Shown here one piece after another: positions 13,950 to 22,831 of a stretch of DNA of 64,000 nucleotides (positions are counted from its first letter, which is position 1; each line of letters begins with the position of its first letter). Location of the stretch: contig NZ_VMRJ01000001.1 of the NCBI RefSeq assembly GCF_007713685.1, positions 912,129 to 976,128 on the forward strand, read 5' to 3'. A program made the position numbers and the translations under genes. The notes under the pieces are model-generated. The model ran no database searches, was not told the origin of the DNA, and saw only the letters and a program-made list of their open reading frames with translations. This DNA is from Hymenobacter setariae. GTDB taxonomy: Bacteria > Bacteroidota > Bacteroidia > Cytophagales > Hymenobacteraceae.

Positions 13950-14960
13950 ATGGCTGACTCTTCGCTTCCCCTACGCCGACCGCTGCCCGAACGCATTACA
14001 GCCACAGAGCCAACCAGCACCCCGACGCAACAGGCTTTCCGGCAAGCCATTGAAGCGGTGGAAGAGCTCCGTGGGCAACTACATACTCTGCGTGCAACCC
14101 AAGCGGCCACGCGCCAGGCTTATTGGCGGCAAGTTGGTCCCCTCGCAGCGGCTACCGTGGAGGCACGGCGGGCACTATACGCTCCTTTAGAAAATGCGTT
14201 GCTGGATGGCTATCTAAGCCGGGCCGAACTGCAACAAGTCACCGAGTTGCTGTTGCAGAATGCCCGCAGCCTGCAAGAACGGTTTGGCGAAGACGAAGCA
14301 ACCATCATCAATCGCTATGCTCCAGCACCGGCGCCAACAGAGCCACCTCTAGAAGCAGAAGCTACCGATACCAATGCTCCTCCCTTGCTTCCTCATGAGC
14401 GGGCCGCGACGGCCGCTCGTGCCCGGCGGCAACAACGGGCGCAAGCCGCCCGTGCTGCAAAAGCCCAAGCTGTCGATACTGAAGACCAAGCGTTGCTCCA
14501 AAATACCAAGGCAGCCTACCGCCAACTAGCTCGCCTGCATCACCCCGACCGTGCGGCTCAGGCCGACGAGCCTACTCAACGGGCGCAAACCGAGTTGATG
14601 CAGCGTATCACAGCCGCCTATGCTGCCAACGACCTAGCCACCTTACTGACACTATTGGCTGACGCGCCTGCTACCAGCTCACCTACCGCCGAAACAGAAA
14701 CTTTGCTGCAACGCTATACCCAAGCCTTAGCCCAGCAGCAAGCGCAGTTGGCAAAAGAGCTTACAGCGGCACAATGGACCGACACTACTGCGCCATGGAG
14801 CGGCACCGAGAAACAACAGCGCACCCGCCTGCGCCAACTTAAGCGAGATTTGCGAGCCGAGTTAGATTACCTAGGCTACTTACTGCCGCAGCTAGCTGAC
14901 CCCGCAAGCCTGAAAGCGCTGCTGCGGGCGCTAACTAGCCGGGACCAACATACTCTCTAA
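13950..14960 (+). CDS. J-domain (DnaJ-like) protein
   Basis: The protein of about 336 residues is rich in Q, A and R. A long helical N-terminal half (about 30-120) precedes an alanine- and arginine-rich coiled segment (about 150-185). A J domain follows at about 180-240, with KAAYRQLARLHHPDRA, where HPD is the Hsp70-stimulating motif. J-domain cochaperones bring substrates to DnaK. This one has no zinc-finger or client domains of DnaJ. The ATG at 13950 is chosen because a promoter ends five bases before it. It lies next to the RNA locus but on the opposite strand. No link is proven. Confidence 0.75.
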   Translation: MADSSLPLRRPLPERITATEPTSTPTQQAFRQAIEAVEELRGQLHTLRATQAATRQAYWRQVGPLAAATVEARRALYAPLENALLDGYLSRAELQQVTELLLQNARSLQERFGEDEATIINRYAPAPAPTEPPLEAEATDTNAPPLLPHERAATAARARRQQRAQAARAAKAQAVDTEDQALLQNTKAAYRQLARLHHPDRAAQADEPTQRAQTELMQRITAAYAANDLATLLTLLADAPATSSPTAETETLLQRYTQALAQQQAQLAKELTAAQWTDTTAPWSGTEKQQRTRLRQLKRDLRAELDYLGYLLPQLADPASLKALLRALTSRDQHTL

Positions 14961-14986
14961 CCAGTGAGCTGCTTCCCTAGGCTCGG

Positions 14987-15694
14987 CTATAGACCTAGGG
15001 CCGCCACGGCGGCTTGTACCGCCGCGGCCCGGTAGGCGGGCGCTGTAGCTGGGGCTTGCAATAGCTTAAGCAGGTTCATGTATTTGCGGCGGCCTTCGGC
15101 TAGCATCTCGGCCGGTACTTCGAGTGGAAAAACACCGAAGGGCTCGACCTTTTGCACGCCCACCAGCAAGAAGCGCTCAGCTCGCAGGGCATCGGTATAG
15201 AAGGCAGCCTGGCGGTCATAATCGTAGGCCGAACACTGCCAACGGAAGTGGTCGGCATCGCGGGCCAGTGTGGTTTTAAAATCGATAACCGTGTAAGGCT
15301 GGCCGGGCTGGTCGAGCACAAGGTCGGCACGCAGCTTACAGAGCGTGCCCGTGGTAGGCTCCGTGAAGAGGGCACTGCGCTCGGTGAGCCCTTGGGCAAG
15401 CAGTTGGTTGAGCTCGGTATTCAGCTTCACGCCCTCCACCAGCCACCAAACGAGGGTATCGTTGAGGCCGGGCTGCCCGGCGCGGTAGTCATCGGGCTCA
15501 AGGAGCGCCGTGTGAAAAGCCGTACCAAAGCTCAGCGCGCCCGAGCCTGAGTCGGTGCGCGGGGGCCGACCGTCAAGGGCATCGCGCAAGCGAGACAAGT
15601 CGGAGTTGGCAATGGCGGGCAGAGCCCGGTAGTCGTCGTAGGATACGCGCAGCAGGTCGGGGCGGTGGGCGGGGGTCGGAAGCAAATCGGGCAC
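14987..15694 (-). CDS. PD-(D/E)XK nuclease-like protein (DUF3799/RecE-like)
   Basis: The 235-residue protein has the features of the putative exonuclease VIII/RecE-like PD-(D/E)XK family. ANSDLSRLRDALDG and GTAFHTALLEPDDY start the fold, CKLRADLVLD supplies the first acidic residue, YTVIDFKTT the D-x-K core, and QCSAYDYDRQAAFYTDAL the downstream helix with the conserved Q and Y. Such proteins trim double-stranded DNA ends and are common in phage-derived contexts, but no other phage genes are seen here. It converges on the J-domain gene with a 26-base gap. Confidence 0.75.
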   Translation of the reverse strand: MPDLLPTPAHRPDLLRVSYDDYRALPAIANSDLSRLRDALDGRPPRTDSGSGALSFGTAFHTALLEPDDYRAGQPGLNDTLVWWLVEGVKLNTELNQLLAQGLTERSALFTEPTTGTLCKLRADLVLDQPGQPYTVIDFKTTLARDADHFRWQCSAYDYDRQAAFYTDALRAERFLLVGVQKVEPFGVFPLEVPAEMLAEGRRKYMNLLKLLQAPATAPAYRAAAVQAAVAALGL

Positions 15695-15792
15695 GGTAGC
15701 TTAACAGTAAAACCCAGCCGAAAGTACCGCCCGCCACCGCCGTAACCAGTATTTTTTTACGCTTCTTTTCTAAGTGGCTTAGTATAAATAAA

Positions 15793-15824
15793 AACTGCCT
15801 CGAACATTTACGTCCGAGGCAGTT
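15793..15824 (-). terminator. Terminator of the DUF4270 gene
   Basis: AACTGCCTCG pairs perfectly with CGAGGCAGTT around a 12-base loop. On the minus strand the stem is followed by TTTTTATT. It lies 33 bases past the DUF4270 stop. Confidence 0.75.
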
Positions 15825-15856
15825 CTGAGAGCACCCTAGGGGCAACTTAGCTGATG

Positions 15857-17275
15857 CTAATTGTTGCTGATGAGGTATAGGCGCAGTTGCAGCTTATTAT
15901 TGGCGCGGTTGGGTCCACCTAACACTACCCGCTCAGGCGTGGCCGGCGTTATCGTGTTGAGAAGTAAGCCCTCATTGGGCACCGTTCCATTTATCACATC
16001 TTTGCAATACTCAAGCACAGACCAGCGGTAACCCGCTTGATTAATCCCTGCCAGATTAGCTACATCCGTTCTGTAGTCGAACGTGGTAGGAGTGCCACTA
16101 GCAGAAACATCACTTTCCAACCGAGTATTTTGCACTAAGGCAACAGGTTGATTGCTCCGGTTGCTTCTGTACAAGCTCAACCTTGCTGGTGGAGCGAGGT
16201 TATTGCGTATACCTGAAGTATTATCCGGCTCTTGCGCCGTCATCACCGCGCTCGTAACAATGATATTCCGTCCGAAATTACGCAGGTTAGTGAGGTAAGG
16301 AATTTCAATTTTGGTTTGTAATCCCAAAAGCCCCTGAATGTAGGTCTGCTGCGTGGTAAGCGCGGAAGGAAGTGCCTGTAGCGACGTGGTAAGGGCACCT
16401 AAGCCTGCGGTAACCGAGCGGTCGGCCTCAGCTTGGTAAAAGTGCCGTCCAGTGCTCAAAGCAAATGAGTAATTAAGTACCGTAGCAGGGTCAGCCAACT
16501 CGTGGTAATAGAGTACGAGTGCCGCCGTCTCACTATTTGCCGTAAACTGTACCAATGCAGCTTCGTCGGTAGCACCGGGCAGTATTGCGAGCCCAGGAAA
16601 CCGGGCGTCTAGTTGCTCTTGGCTAGTGAGCTGCCGCGATTTGCCCGCATCCAACAGTTCCTGGCCGAAGGTGCTTAGCAACCGTACGCGTAACGTCGAA
16701 AGGTTGGGGCGTGCCCGGCGCACTACTACCCGGTTAGGGTCGTTCACCGACTCGGCCCGCACTCGGCTGCTCATTGGGGTAAGCTTGGGCGAGGCATAAC
16801 CGTACTGTGAAGAAGGCACAAACGAGTTCAAGCGATGCACATCAACCAGTGTCTGCGTCTTGGTTGTGTCACCGTAGCGGTAGGTATTGGGCTTCAGCAC
16901 CAGTACCAGCGAGTCGAGCACCTGGGTTTGGCTGGGCGTGAAGTTGCTCGGCAAGCTCATCGTTACGTAGCTCTTAGCCGTGATAGTACCTAGCTGTGGG
17001 TCGCGGTAGCGCCCCACCAGTAACAGGTTCGACGAAGAAGTAATGATGGAATCGCGCAGTACCGTCGAAGCACGAACAGTGAGTGTGTCTACCAAATAGG
17101 CGCCCGTATTGGCATCAGCGCTGGGCAGGCCGACGCCAATATTGCCGGGCGTGCTGGAGCAGGCCGCTGCTACCAGCAGCAAGCTCAGCCCCAGCAGTAG
17201 CCGTTGCCACCCGGTAGCCAGTACTACTGGCGCCGAGAAACTAGCAGGCTTATTGTTGCGCAGCATTCGGGTCAA
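15857..17275 (-). CDS. DUF4270 lipoprotein
   Basis: The 472-residue protein has a lipoprotein signal with the lipobox LLLVAAACS, so it is probably an outer-membrane-anchored lipoprotein. The body matches DUF4270, a Bacteroidota family of beta-rich proteins with DTLTVRASTVLRDSI and the LVLVLKPNTY strand. The function is unknown. The start overlaps the end of the upstream kelch lipoprotein by 26 bases, so the two are likely cotranscribed. A later start at MLRNNK (17266) is possible. Confidence 0.75.
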   Translation of the reverse strand: MTRMLRNNKPASFSAPVVLATGWQRLLLGLSLLLVAAACSSTPGNIGVGLPSADANTGAYLVDTLTVRASTVLRDSIITSSSNLLLVGRYRDPQLGTITAKSYVTMSLPSNFTPSQTQVLDSLVLVLKPNTYRYGDTTKTQTLVDVHRLNSFVPSSQYGYASPKLTPMSSRVRAESVNDPNRVVVRRARPNLSTLRVRLLSTFGQELLDAGKSRQLTSQEQLDARFPGLAILPGATDEAALVQFTANSETAALVLYYHELADPATVLNYSFALSTGRHFYQAEADRSVTAGLGALTTSLQALPSALTTQQTYIQGLLGLQTKIEIPYLTNLRNFGRNIIVTSAVMTAQEPDNTSGIRNNLAPPARLSLYRSNRSNQPVALVQNTRLESDVSASGTPTTFDYRTDVANLAGINQAGYRWSVLEYCKDVINGTVPNEGLLLNTITPATPERVVLGGPNRANNKLQLRLYLISNN

Positions 17276-18338
17276 AATTCCAGAAATCGTCGAATGCTGT
17301 AGCGCCCGTAGCCCCTAGGCCTACGTAGCCCGTGTTGCCAATGCCAAATGCCACGGGCAGCGAACGGCCCGAGCCCGTGAATGGGTTCTTTAGGGTCCAG
17401 TTATCAGCTGCTGGGTCGTACTCGTAGCAGGTCAGTAGGTTGCTGCCATTGTTGCCTACCGTTACATAACCCTTGTTATTGACAGCAAAAGTTGCCGTCT
17501 GGGTACGGGCTACCCCGCTGTAATCGTAGCTTCCAGTCGAGTTGCTGATGTTAGCTAGGCTACGCTTCGGAGTCCAGGTGCTCGATGCGGGGTCAAAAGC
17601 CCAAAACTGCGTATCGGTCGTGTTATTGCTGGTACCGAAGCCCATGTACATCACGTTGTTGAGCGTAAAGGCCGAGGCGTTTACACGCTTGTTACCGGGG
17701 AAGCCGATATCGGTCCACGAGTTGGTGGCCGCGTCGTACTTATACATGTCTTTCTCGTAGTTGCCGCCGAAGCCGCAGCCTACGTAGCCTACATTGCCTA
17801 CGCTACCAGCCACAGCGCCGCGGCGGCCAGTACCAGTGGTGGTCAGCGGGAAGTCCTTAATGCGCGTCCAGGTACCGATGGTTGTGGTCGTGGTCGTGGT
17901 GCCGTTGGTCGTAGTGCTGGTCACGGTCGGCGTGGCAGGGTCAAACTGCCAAAAGTCGCTGAGGTAAGTACCATCTTGGGCAAAACCGGTGCCTACGTAG
18001 CCTTTGTTGTTAGCGGCAAAAGCAGCAGCCATGTAGCGAGCCGGCGCAGCGGCAGGCATAGGCGTTAGCTGGGTCCAGCTACCCTTGGCGGGGTCGAAAG
18101 CATAGAAGTCTTTGAGACGGACGCTGCTTACATCGTTACCCGTGCCTACGTAGGCGATACCGTTGATAATGAAACTTACGGAGCCACTGCGCGTTACTCC
18201 TGGAAAGGAGTTGCCGGCCGTCCAGTTACCAGTTACTGTGGTAGTCGTGTCATCCTTTTTGCAGCTGCTCAGCCCAAGGCCGACGAGAAGGAGCGCCAGG
18301 GTCAGGAAACGGCCTGCCCGCAACGAAAAGTTTTTCAT
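17250..18338 (-). CDS. Kelch-repeat lipoprotein
   Basis: The protein has about 362 residues from MKNFSLRAGR, with a lipobox LGLSSCKKDD, so it is surface or periplasmic and lipid anchored. Five to six kelch-type blades can be read, such as YAFDPAKGSWTQLTPMP and YKYDAATNSWTDIGFPG, with repeated GYVGTG or GYVGLG strands, so a beta-propeller is expected. A short TTTT-rich run in the first third is low complexity. A longer start (18476) would add 46 residues with no signal-peptide pattern. It pairs with DUF4270 downstream. The ligand is unknown. Confidence 0.8.
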   Translation of the reverse strand: MKNFSLRAGRFLTLALLLVGLGLSSCKKDDTTTTVTGNWTAGNSFPGVTRSGSVSFIINGIAYVGTGNDVSSVRLKDFYAFDPAKGSWTQLTPMPAAAPARYMAAAFAANNKGYVGTGFAQDGTYLSDFWQFDPATPTVTSTTTNGTTTTTTTIGTWTRIKDFPLTTTGTGRRGAVAGSVGNVGYVGCGFGGNYEKDMYKYDAATNSWTDIGFPGNKRVNASAFTLNNVMYMGFGTSNNTTDTQFWAFDPASSTWTPKRSLANISNSTGSYDYSGVARTQTATFAVNNKGYVTVGNNGSNLLTCYEYDPAADNWTLKNPFTGSGRSLPVAFGIGNTGYVGLGATGATAFDDFWNFDPNAAQQ

Positions 18339-18575
18339 GTAAAAAAAGTAATGGATTGCGCTTAAGAGTAAGCCAGCGGGCAAAGTGGTTGCGTTAGCTC
18401 GAAGTAAAAAGTAAAAATGGGGCTGACCTAAAGCCCTGCAAGGTACGGCGCAACCCGCTTTTACCCCAATTCTCATCGGCTAACACGGGCTTTTTACCGC
18501 GCAACCAGCTGAACAATGGGACTAGCCGGGGCCGTAGCTAGCACAACGCCAACTGAGCAGTTTTCTTGCCCGCCG

Positions 18576-19790
18576 CTAGTCAAATCGGATGGCCACCATG
18601 GGCTTGATGCGGGCAATGAGGTACGTAGGAATAAGCACGGCCAAGCCCGAAGCTACCAGCGTAGCCACGTTGAGCAGTATCATCATGGTAGGGTCCCAGG
18701 CAATGGGCACGCGGTCCATGTAATAGTTTTCGGGGTCGAGAGGGATAAGTCTGAAATAGTATTGCAACGCGCAGAAGCCCAACGCTACGGCATTGCCAAT
18801 GAGCAAGCCGCGCAATGTAATGGACACGCCTCGGAAGAAAAACATTTCTCGAATCTGGTTGTCGCTCGCCCCTAGGGCCTTCAAAATGCCTATCATCTTG
18901 GTGCGCTCCAGAATCATGATGAAAATGGTAGCAACCATGTTAAAGGTAGCCACGAAGATGATGAGCACTAAGAAGATAATAACGTTGCGATTGAGCAATT
19001 GCAACCAATCAAAGAGCTGCGCATACTGGTCGGTCACTTTCTCTACGCGTACCTCGTAGGGCAGCTCCTCATAAAACTGATCGAAGGTGCGGTCGAGTTG
19101 TTTGAAGTCACGTAGGCGCACCTCTAGCCCGCCTACTAGTGAGTCGGGCCAGGCATTCAGTTCCTGCACTTGGCGCAGGTCGCCGAGTACATATACCTCA
19201 TCAAACTCATCTAGGCCGGTCTGGTAGATGCCCGATACCCGAAATTTACGCACCCTAGGTGGCTGCTGAATGAAGTAAAACAGCGCCTCGCTGCCCACTT
19301 TCAGCCGCAGCTTGTCAGCCACCTTGCGCGACACGACAATGTCGGGGCTGGCCGCCGTGTCGGTGAAGGTGATAAACTTACCATCCACCATATTTTGGCG
19401 CATCGAGTTTGGGCCATGCTTCTCGTTAATGCCTTTGAGCACCACGCCGAGCACCTCGTCGGTAGTTTTAATGATGGCCGTTTTGCGAGCGAAGGGCTGC
19501 ACCGACACCACCTGGCGATAGGCACCTAGGCGCTGGCGCAGGTCAGGCTCGGAAAGCGGGGCCACTTCAAGCGAGTTGGTATTGTCGTAGCGCGAAAGCT
19601 GAATGTGGGCGCCAAACGAGAATATTTTACCCTGGATTTGCTCGCGGAAGCCCTGCAGGATAGAAAATGACACCAACATCACGGCAATGCCCAGGGCAAT
19701 GCTCACCGTGGCAATGCGGGTGACCGAATGGGTGAAGGAGCCGACGTCGGCCCCGTCCATCTTGCTTGATATGTAGCGGGCAATGTTCAC
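18576..19790 (-). CDS. FtsX-like ABC transporter permease (LolC/E or MacB type)
   Basis: The 404-residue protein has one N-terminal membrane helix (VSIALGIAVMLVSFSILQGF), a large periplasmic domain, and three C-terminal helices, as in the lipoprotein-releasing permeases LolC and LolE. The segment KMIGILKALGASDNQIREMFFFRG is the cytoplasmic coupling region of FtsX-type permeases. In Bacteroidota this gene is usually annotated as a lipoprotein-releasing system permease. The matching ATPase is not in the window. It is divergent from the NamZ-type gene. Confidence 0.8.
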   Translation of the reverse strand: MNIARYISSKMDGADVGSFTHSVTRIATVSIALGIAVMLVSFSILQGFREQIQGKIFSFGAHIQLSRYDNTNSLEVAPLSEPDLRQRLGAYRQVVSVQPFARKTAIIKTTDEVLGVVLKGINEKHGPNSMRQNMVDGKFITFTDTAASPDIVVSRKVADKLRLKVGSEALFYFIQQPPRVRKFRVSGIYQTGLDEFDEVYVLGDLRQVQELNAWPDSLVGGLEVRLRDFKQLDRTFDQFYEELPYEVRVEKVTDQYAQLFDWLQLLNRNVIIFLVLIIFVATFNMVATIFIMILERTKMIGILKALGASDNQIREMFFFRGVSITLRGLLIGNAVALGFCALQYYFRLIPLDPENYYMDRVPIAWDPTMMILLNVATLVASGLAVLIPTYLIARIKPMVAIRFD

Positions 19791-19862
19791 TAGCGGGCGT
19801 AAAGCTACGGCCGGGCTGGCGTTGGGCGGCGGCCGGACGCCAGAGAGGTGTAGTTTTGAAGT

Positions 19863-21074
19863 ATGATAACGCGCATTTTGGCCGGTGCCAGCTTCCTAGG
19901 TGCCCTCGGTTTGGGAATGTTAACTCACCGCAACGACCTGCCGCCGATGGCCCGGCCCGATGCGGGGCCCACCATTCAGGTGGGTGCTGCCCAGTTGCCT
20001 GCCTACCTACCTTGGCTGCAAGGCAAGCGAGTAGGCTTGGTTGTCAACCAAACCTCGCTGGTAGGGCGCACCCACCTAGTCGATACGCTTAAAAGCCGGG
20101 GCGTAAACCTGACGGCCATTTTTGCTCCTGAGCACGGGTTTCGGGGCGAGGCGGCCGATGGCGCTACTATTGCCGACGGGCGCGACGCTCGCACTAGCAT
20201 TTTGGTGCGCTCCTTATATGGAAAGACCAAGAAACCAACGCCTGAGATGCTGGCCGATGTCGACATGCTGGTATTTGATATACAAGACGTAGGTACGCGC
20301 TTTTATACCTTCATCAGTACGCTGCACTACGTGATGGAGGCCGCCGCCGAGCAAGGCAAAACTGTGGTAGTGCTCGACCGCCCTAACCCTAACGGCGCAG
20401 TGGTCGATGGCCCAGTGCTCGACCCCAAGCATCGGTCTTTCGTGGGCCTCGACCCGCTGCCTATCTGCCACGGCCTCACGGTGGCCGAATTGGCTAAGAT
20501 GCTGAACGGCGAAAAGTGGCTGGCCAATGGTCGCCAGTGCGCGCTGAAGGTGGTGCCGATGACCGGGCGCTACACCCATGCCCAGCCTTACGCCTTGCCT
20601 GTGCGTCCTTCGCCCAACCTGCCTACGGCGCGTGCCGTGGCGCTGTACCCTAGTATTTGTTTATTTGAGGGCACCAACGTGAGCGTAGGCCGTGGCACCG
20701 AGCGGCCGTTTGAGGTAATTGGCGGGCCCACGCAGCCCGCCAGCCGACCCTACCTATTCACACCCCGCCCCAATGCGGGCTCCCCCACTCCACCCCTAAA
20801 CGGCCAGCTCTGCTATGGCCTCGACCTGCACCAGCCCGCCGCCCAAGAGCCCGCCGAGTTTTTCACGCTGAAGTATTTGCTTGACTTCTATCGGCAGAGC
20901 ACTGACAAGGAGCACTTCTTCACTAAATACTTCGAGCAGCTGGCCGGCACCGACTCGTTGCGGGCACAGGTTATCGCGGGCCGCTCGGAGGCTAGCATCC
21001 GGGCTAGCTGGCAGCCGGCCCTAGGGCGCTATAAGGCATTGCGCAAAAAGTACCTGCTATATCCCGAGCGATAG
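19863..21074 (+). CDS. DUF1343 exo-beta-N-acetylmuramidase (NamZ/GH171-like)
   Basis: The 403-residue protein has a short N-terminal hydrophobic signal. The catalytic domain shows the family patterns VGLVVNQTSLVGRTH, AIFAPEHGFRGEAADGA, MLVFDIQDVGTRFYTFIST and VVLDRPNPNG. NamZ enzymes remove terminal MurNAc from peptidoglycan fragments in cell-wall recycling. The C-terminal segment with YICLFEGTNVSVGRGTERPFE-type sequence (about 260-285) is also conserved. It is upstream of fmt and divergent from the FtsX-like permease. Confidence 0.85.
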   Translation: MITRILAGASFLGALGLGMLTHRNDLPPMARPDAGPTIQVGAAQLPAYLPWLQGKRVGLVVNQTSLVGRTHLVDTLKSRGVNLTAIFAPEHGFRGEAADGATIADGRDARTSILVRSLYGKTKKPTPEMLADVDMLVFDIQDVGTRFYTFISTLHYVMEAAAEQGKTVVVLDRPNPNGAVVDGPVLDPKHRSFVGLDPLPICHGLTVAELAKMLNGEKWLANGRQCALKVVPMTGRYTHAQPYALPVRPSPNLPTARAVALYPSICLFEGTNVSVGRGTERPFEVIGGPTQPASRPYLFTPRPNAGSPTPPLNGQLCYGLDLHQPAAQEPAEFFTLKYLLDFYRQSTDKEHFFTKYFEQLAGTDSLRAQVIAGRSEASIRASWQPALGRYKALRKKYLLYPER

Positions 21075-21238
21075 GCCAGAAAGCTACTACTAAGCTACAT
21101 AGCGCGCAGCACCAGGTATAAAACCGACTGTATAGCAAAGCCAGCCTGGCCGGCACCTAGGTGGCATTGGAGGCAGGCTGGTTACTTTCGCGCCGCGCTC
21201 GGATGGCCTAGGTTGCTGGCGGGCGCTCCCGATTCCCT

Positions 21239-22174
21239 ATGTCTACTCCGCTCCGTCTCATCTTCATGGGCACGCCCGATTTTGCCGTGCCTACCCTCGA
21301 AACTTTGCTGGCGCTGCCCGAAGCGCGGGTAGTGGCCGTCGTCACGGGTCCCGACCGGCCTGCTGGCCGCGGGCGGCAATTACAGGCCTCCGCCGTGAAG
21401 CAAGCGGCCCTAGCTCACAGCCTACCGGTGCTACAGCCTACCAATTTGAAGGACTCTGGCTTCCAAGAAGAGCTGCGTAGCTACGCCGCCGACTTGCAGG
21501 TGGTAGTGGCCTTCCGGATGCTGCCCGAGGCAGTATGGAATATGCCCCGTCTGGGCTCAGTTAACATCCACGGCTCATTGCTGCCGCAATACCGGGGCGC
21601 GGCCCCCATCAACTGGGCTCTGATGCACGGCGACCAGGAAACGGGTGTTACGAGCTTTTTTCTTCGCCACGAGATTGATACTGGCGACTTGATTTTGCAG
21701 GAGAAATTGGCCATCACCCCTGACGATGACTTTGGGTCGGTCTACGACAAGCTAAAGGTCCTAGGTGCCCAGTTGGCGGCCCGCACGGTAGCGGCCATTG
21801 CGGCCGGCACAGCACCCAGCACGCCCCAGCCCACCGCACCCGATGGCCTACGCCCTGCGCCTAAACTCACCAAGGAAACCGGCCGGCTCGACTTCAGCCG
21901 CTCGGCTGCTGAGCTGGTCAACCAAATCCGCGGTCTTAGCCCAGCGCCCGCTGCCTACACCGCTTTGCCCGATGGACGGAGCCTGAAGGTATTTCGCGCA
22001 GAGGCGGTCGATGCGGCCTCCGATACGCAGGCTGGCACCTGGTCCACCGATGGCCGGCAGTCGCTCGGAGTGACTACCAGCAACGGCTGGCTCAAGCTGC
22101 TGGAGGTGCAGTTAGAAGGTAAAAAACGGATGAGTGTAGAAGAGTTTTTGCGCGGCACCAAGCTAACCTTCTAG
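21239..22174 (+). CDS. fmt: Methionyl-tRNA formyltransferase
   Basis: The 311-residue protein carries the formyl-tetrahydrofolate hydrolase/transferase fold. The active-site region is VNIHGSLLPQYRGAAPINWAL, with the conserved asparagine and histidine, followed by GVTSFFLRHEIDTGDLI. The C-terminal tRNA-binding domain starts near residue 205. It formylates initiator methionyl-tRNA. Length and motifs are normal. Downstream is folA, which supplies the folate pool, so the pair makes functional sense. Confidence 0.95.
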   Translation: MSTPLRLIFMGTPDFAVPTLETLLALPEARVVAVVTGPDRPAGRGRQLQASAVKQAALAHSLPVLQPTNLKDSGFQEELRSYAADLQVVVAFRMLPEAVWNMPRLGSVNIHGSLLPQYRGAAPINWALMHGDQETGVTSFFLRHEIDTGDLILQEKLAITPDDDFGSVYDKLKVLGAQLAARTVAAIAAGTAPSTPQPTAPDGLRPAPKLTKETGRLDFSRSAAELVNQIRGLSPAPAAYTALPDGRSLKVFRAEAVDAASDTQAGTWSTDGRQSLGVTTSNGWLKLLEVQLEGKKRMSVEEFLRGTKLTF

Positions 22175-22262
22175 GTACTACCATGGGCATTGAGCCGCTT
22201 AGTACTCACAGCAGGGTACCTACTGCTCTTAGCTCATCATCATTAATTGCTCCTTGATTTAG

Positions 22263-22760
22263 ATGGTTTCTCTTATCGTAGCCGCCGCCGAAAATGGTGT
22301 TATCGGCCGCCAGGGCCAACTGCCCTGGCACCTACCCGCCGACCTCAAGCACTTTAAAGACCTTACCCTGGGGCATCCTATTATAATGGGTCGGCGCACA
22401 TTCGACAGCATTGGGCGGCCACTTCCGGGACGGACCAATATTGTGCTTACGAGTCATCCTGGCTGGTCGGCGCCAGCGGGGGTGCTCGTGGCGCACTCGC
22501 TGCCCGAGGCGCTAGCACTGGCGGCTGGCCAGCCAGGGGGCGATGAAATCTGCGTTATTGGCGGGGGCGAAATCTACCGCCAAGCCTTGCCTGGCGCCGC
22601 TGTAGTGCACCTTACCGAGGTGCATACTACCGTGGCCGATGGCGACACTTTTTTCCCTACCCTTTCGCCCACCGAGTGGCGCGAGGAAACCCGCCATCGA
22701 TACCCCGCCGACGACCGCCACGCCGTGGCTTATAGTTTCGTAACGCTACGGCGCAGGTAA
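22263..22760 (+). CDS. folA: Dihydrofolate reductase
   Basis: The 165-residue protein is a standard bacterial DHFR. It has MVSLIVAAAENGVIGRQGQ, then LPWHLPADLKHFK with the catalytic acidic residue, IIMGRRTFDSIG, and the NADPH-binding ICVIGGGEIYR. It reduces dihydrofolate to tetrahydrofolate. The stop codon is the first three bases of a 34-bp perfect hairpin shared with the convergent porU end. Confidence 0.95.
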   Translation: MVSLIVAAAENGVIGRQGQLPWHLPADLKHFKDLTLGHPIIMGRRTFDSIGRPLPGRTNIVLTSHPGWSAPAGVLVAHSLPEALALAAGQPGGDEICVIGGGEIYRQALPGAAVVHLTEVHTTVADGDTFFPTLSPTEWREETRHRYPADDRHAVAYSFVTLRRR

Positions 22761-22828
22761 GAGTAAGTGATACGAAAAAGGCTCGTCTAATAAAATTAGA
22801 CGAGCCTTTTTCGTATCACTTACTCTTA
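22758..22828. terminator. 34-bp perfect hairpin between folA and porU
   Basis: Arms 22758-22791 and 22795-22828 are perfectly complementary around AAA. The left arm begins with the folA stop codon, and porU ends four bases past the right arm. Each strand has a run of five T after a GC-rich part, so it can terminate both genes. Confidence 0.85.
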
Positions 22829-22831
22829 TTA

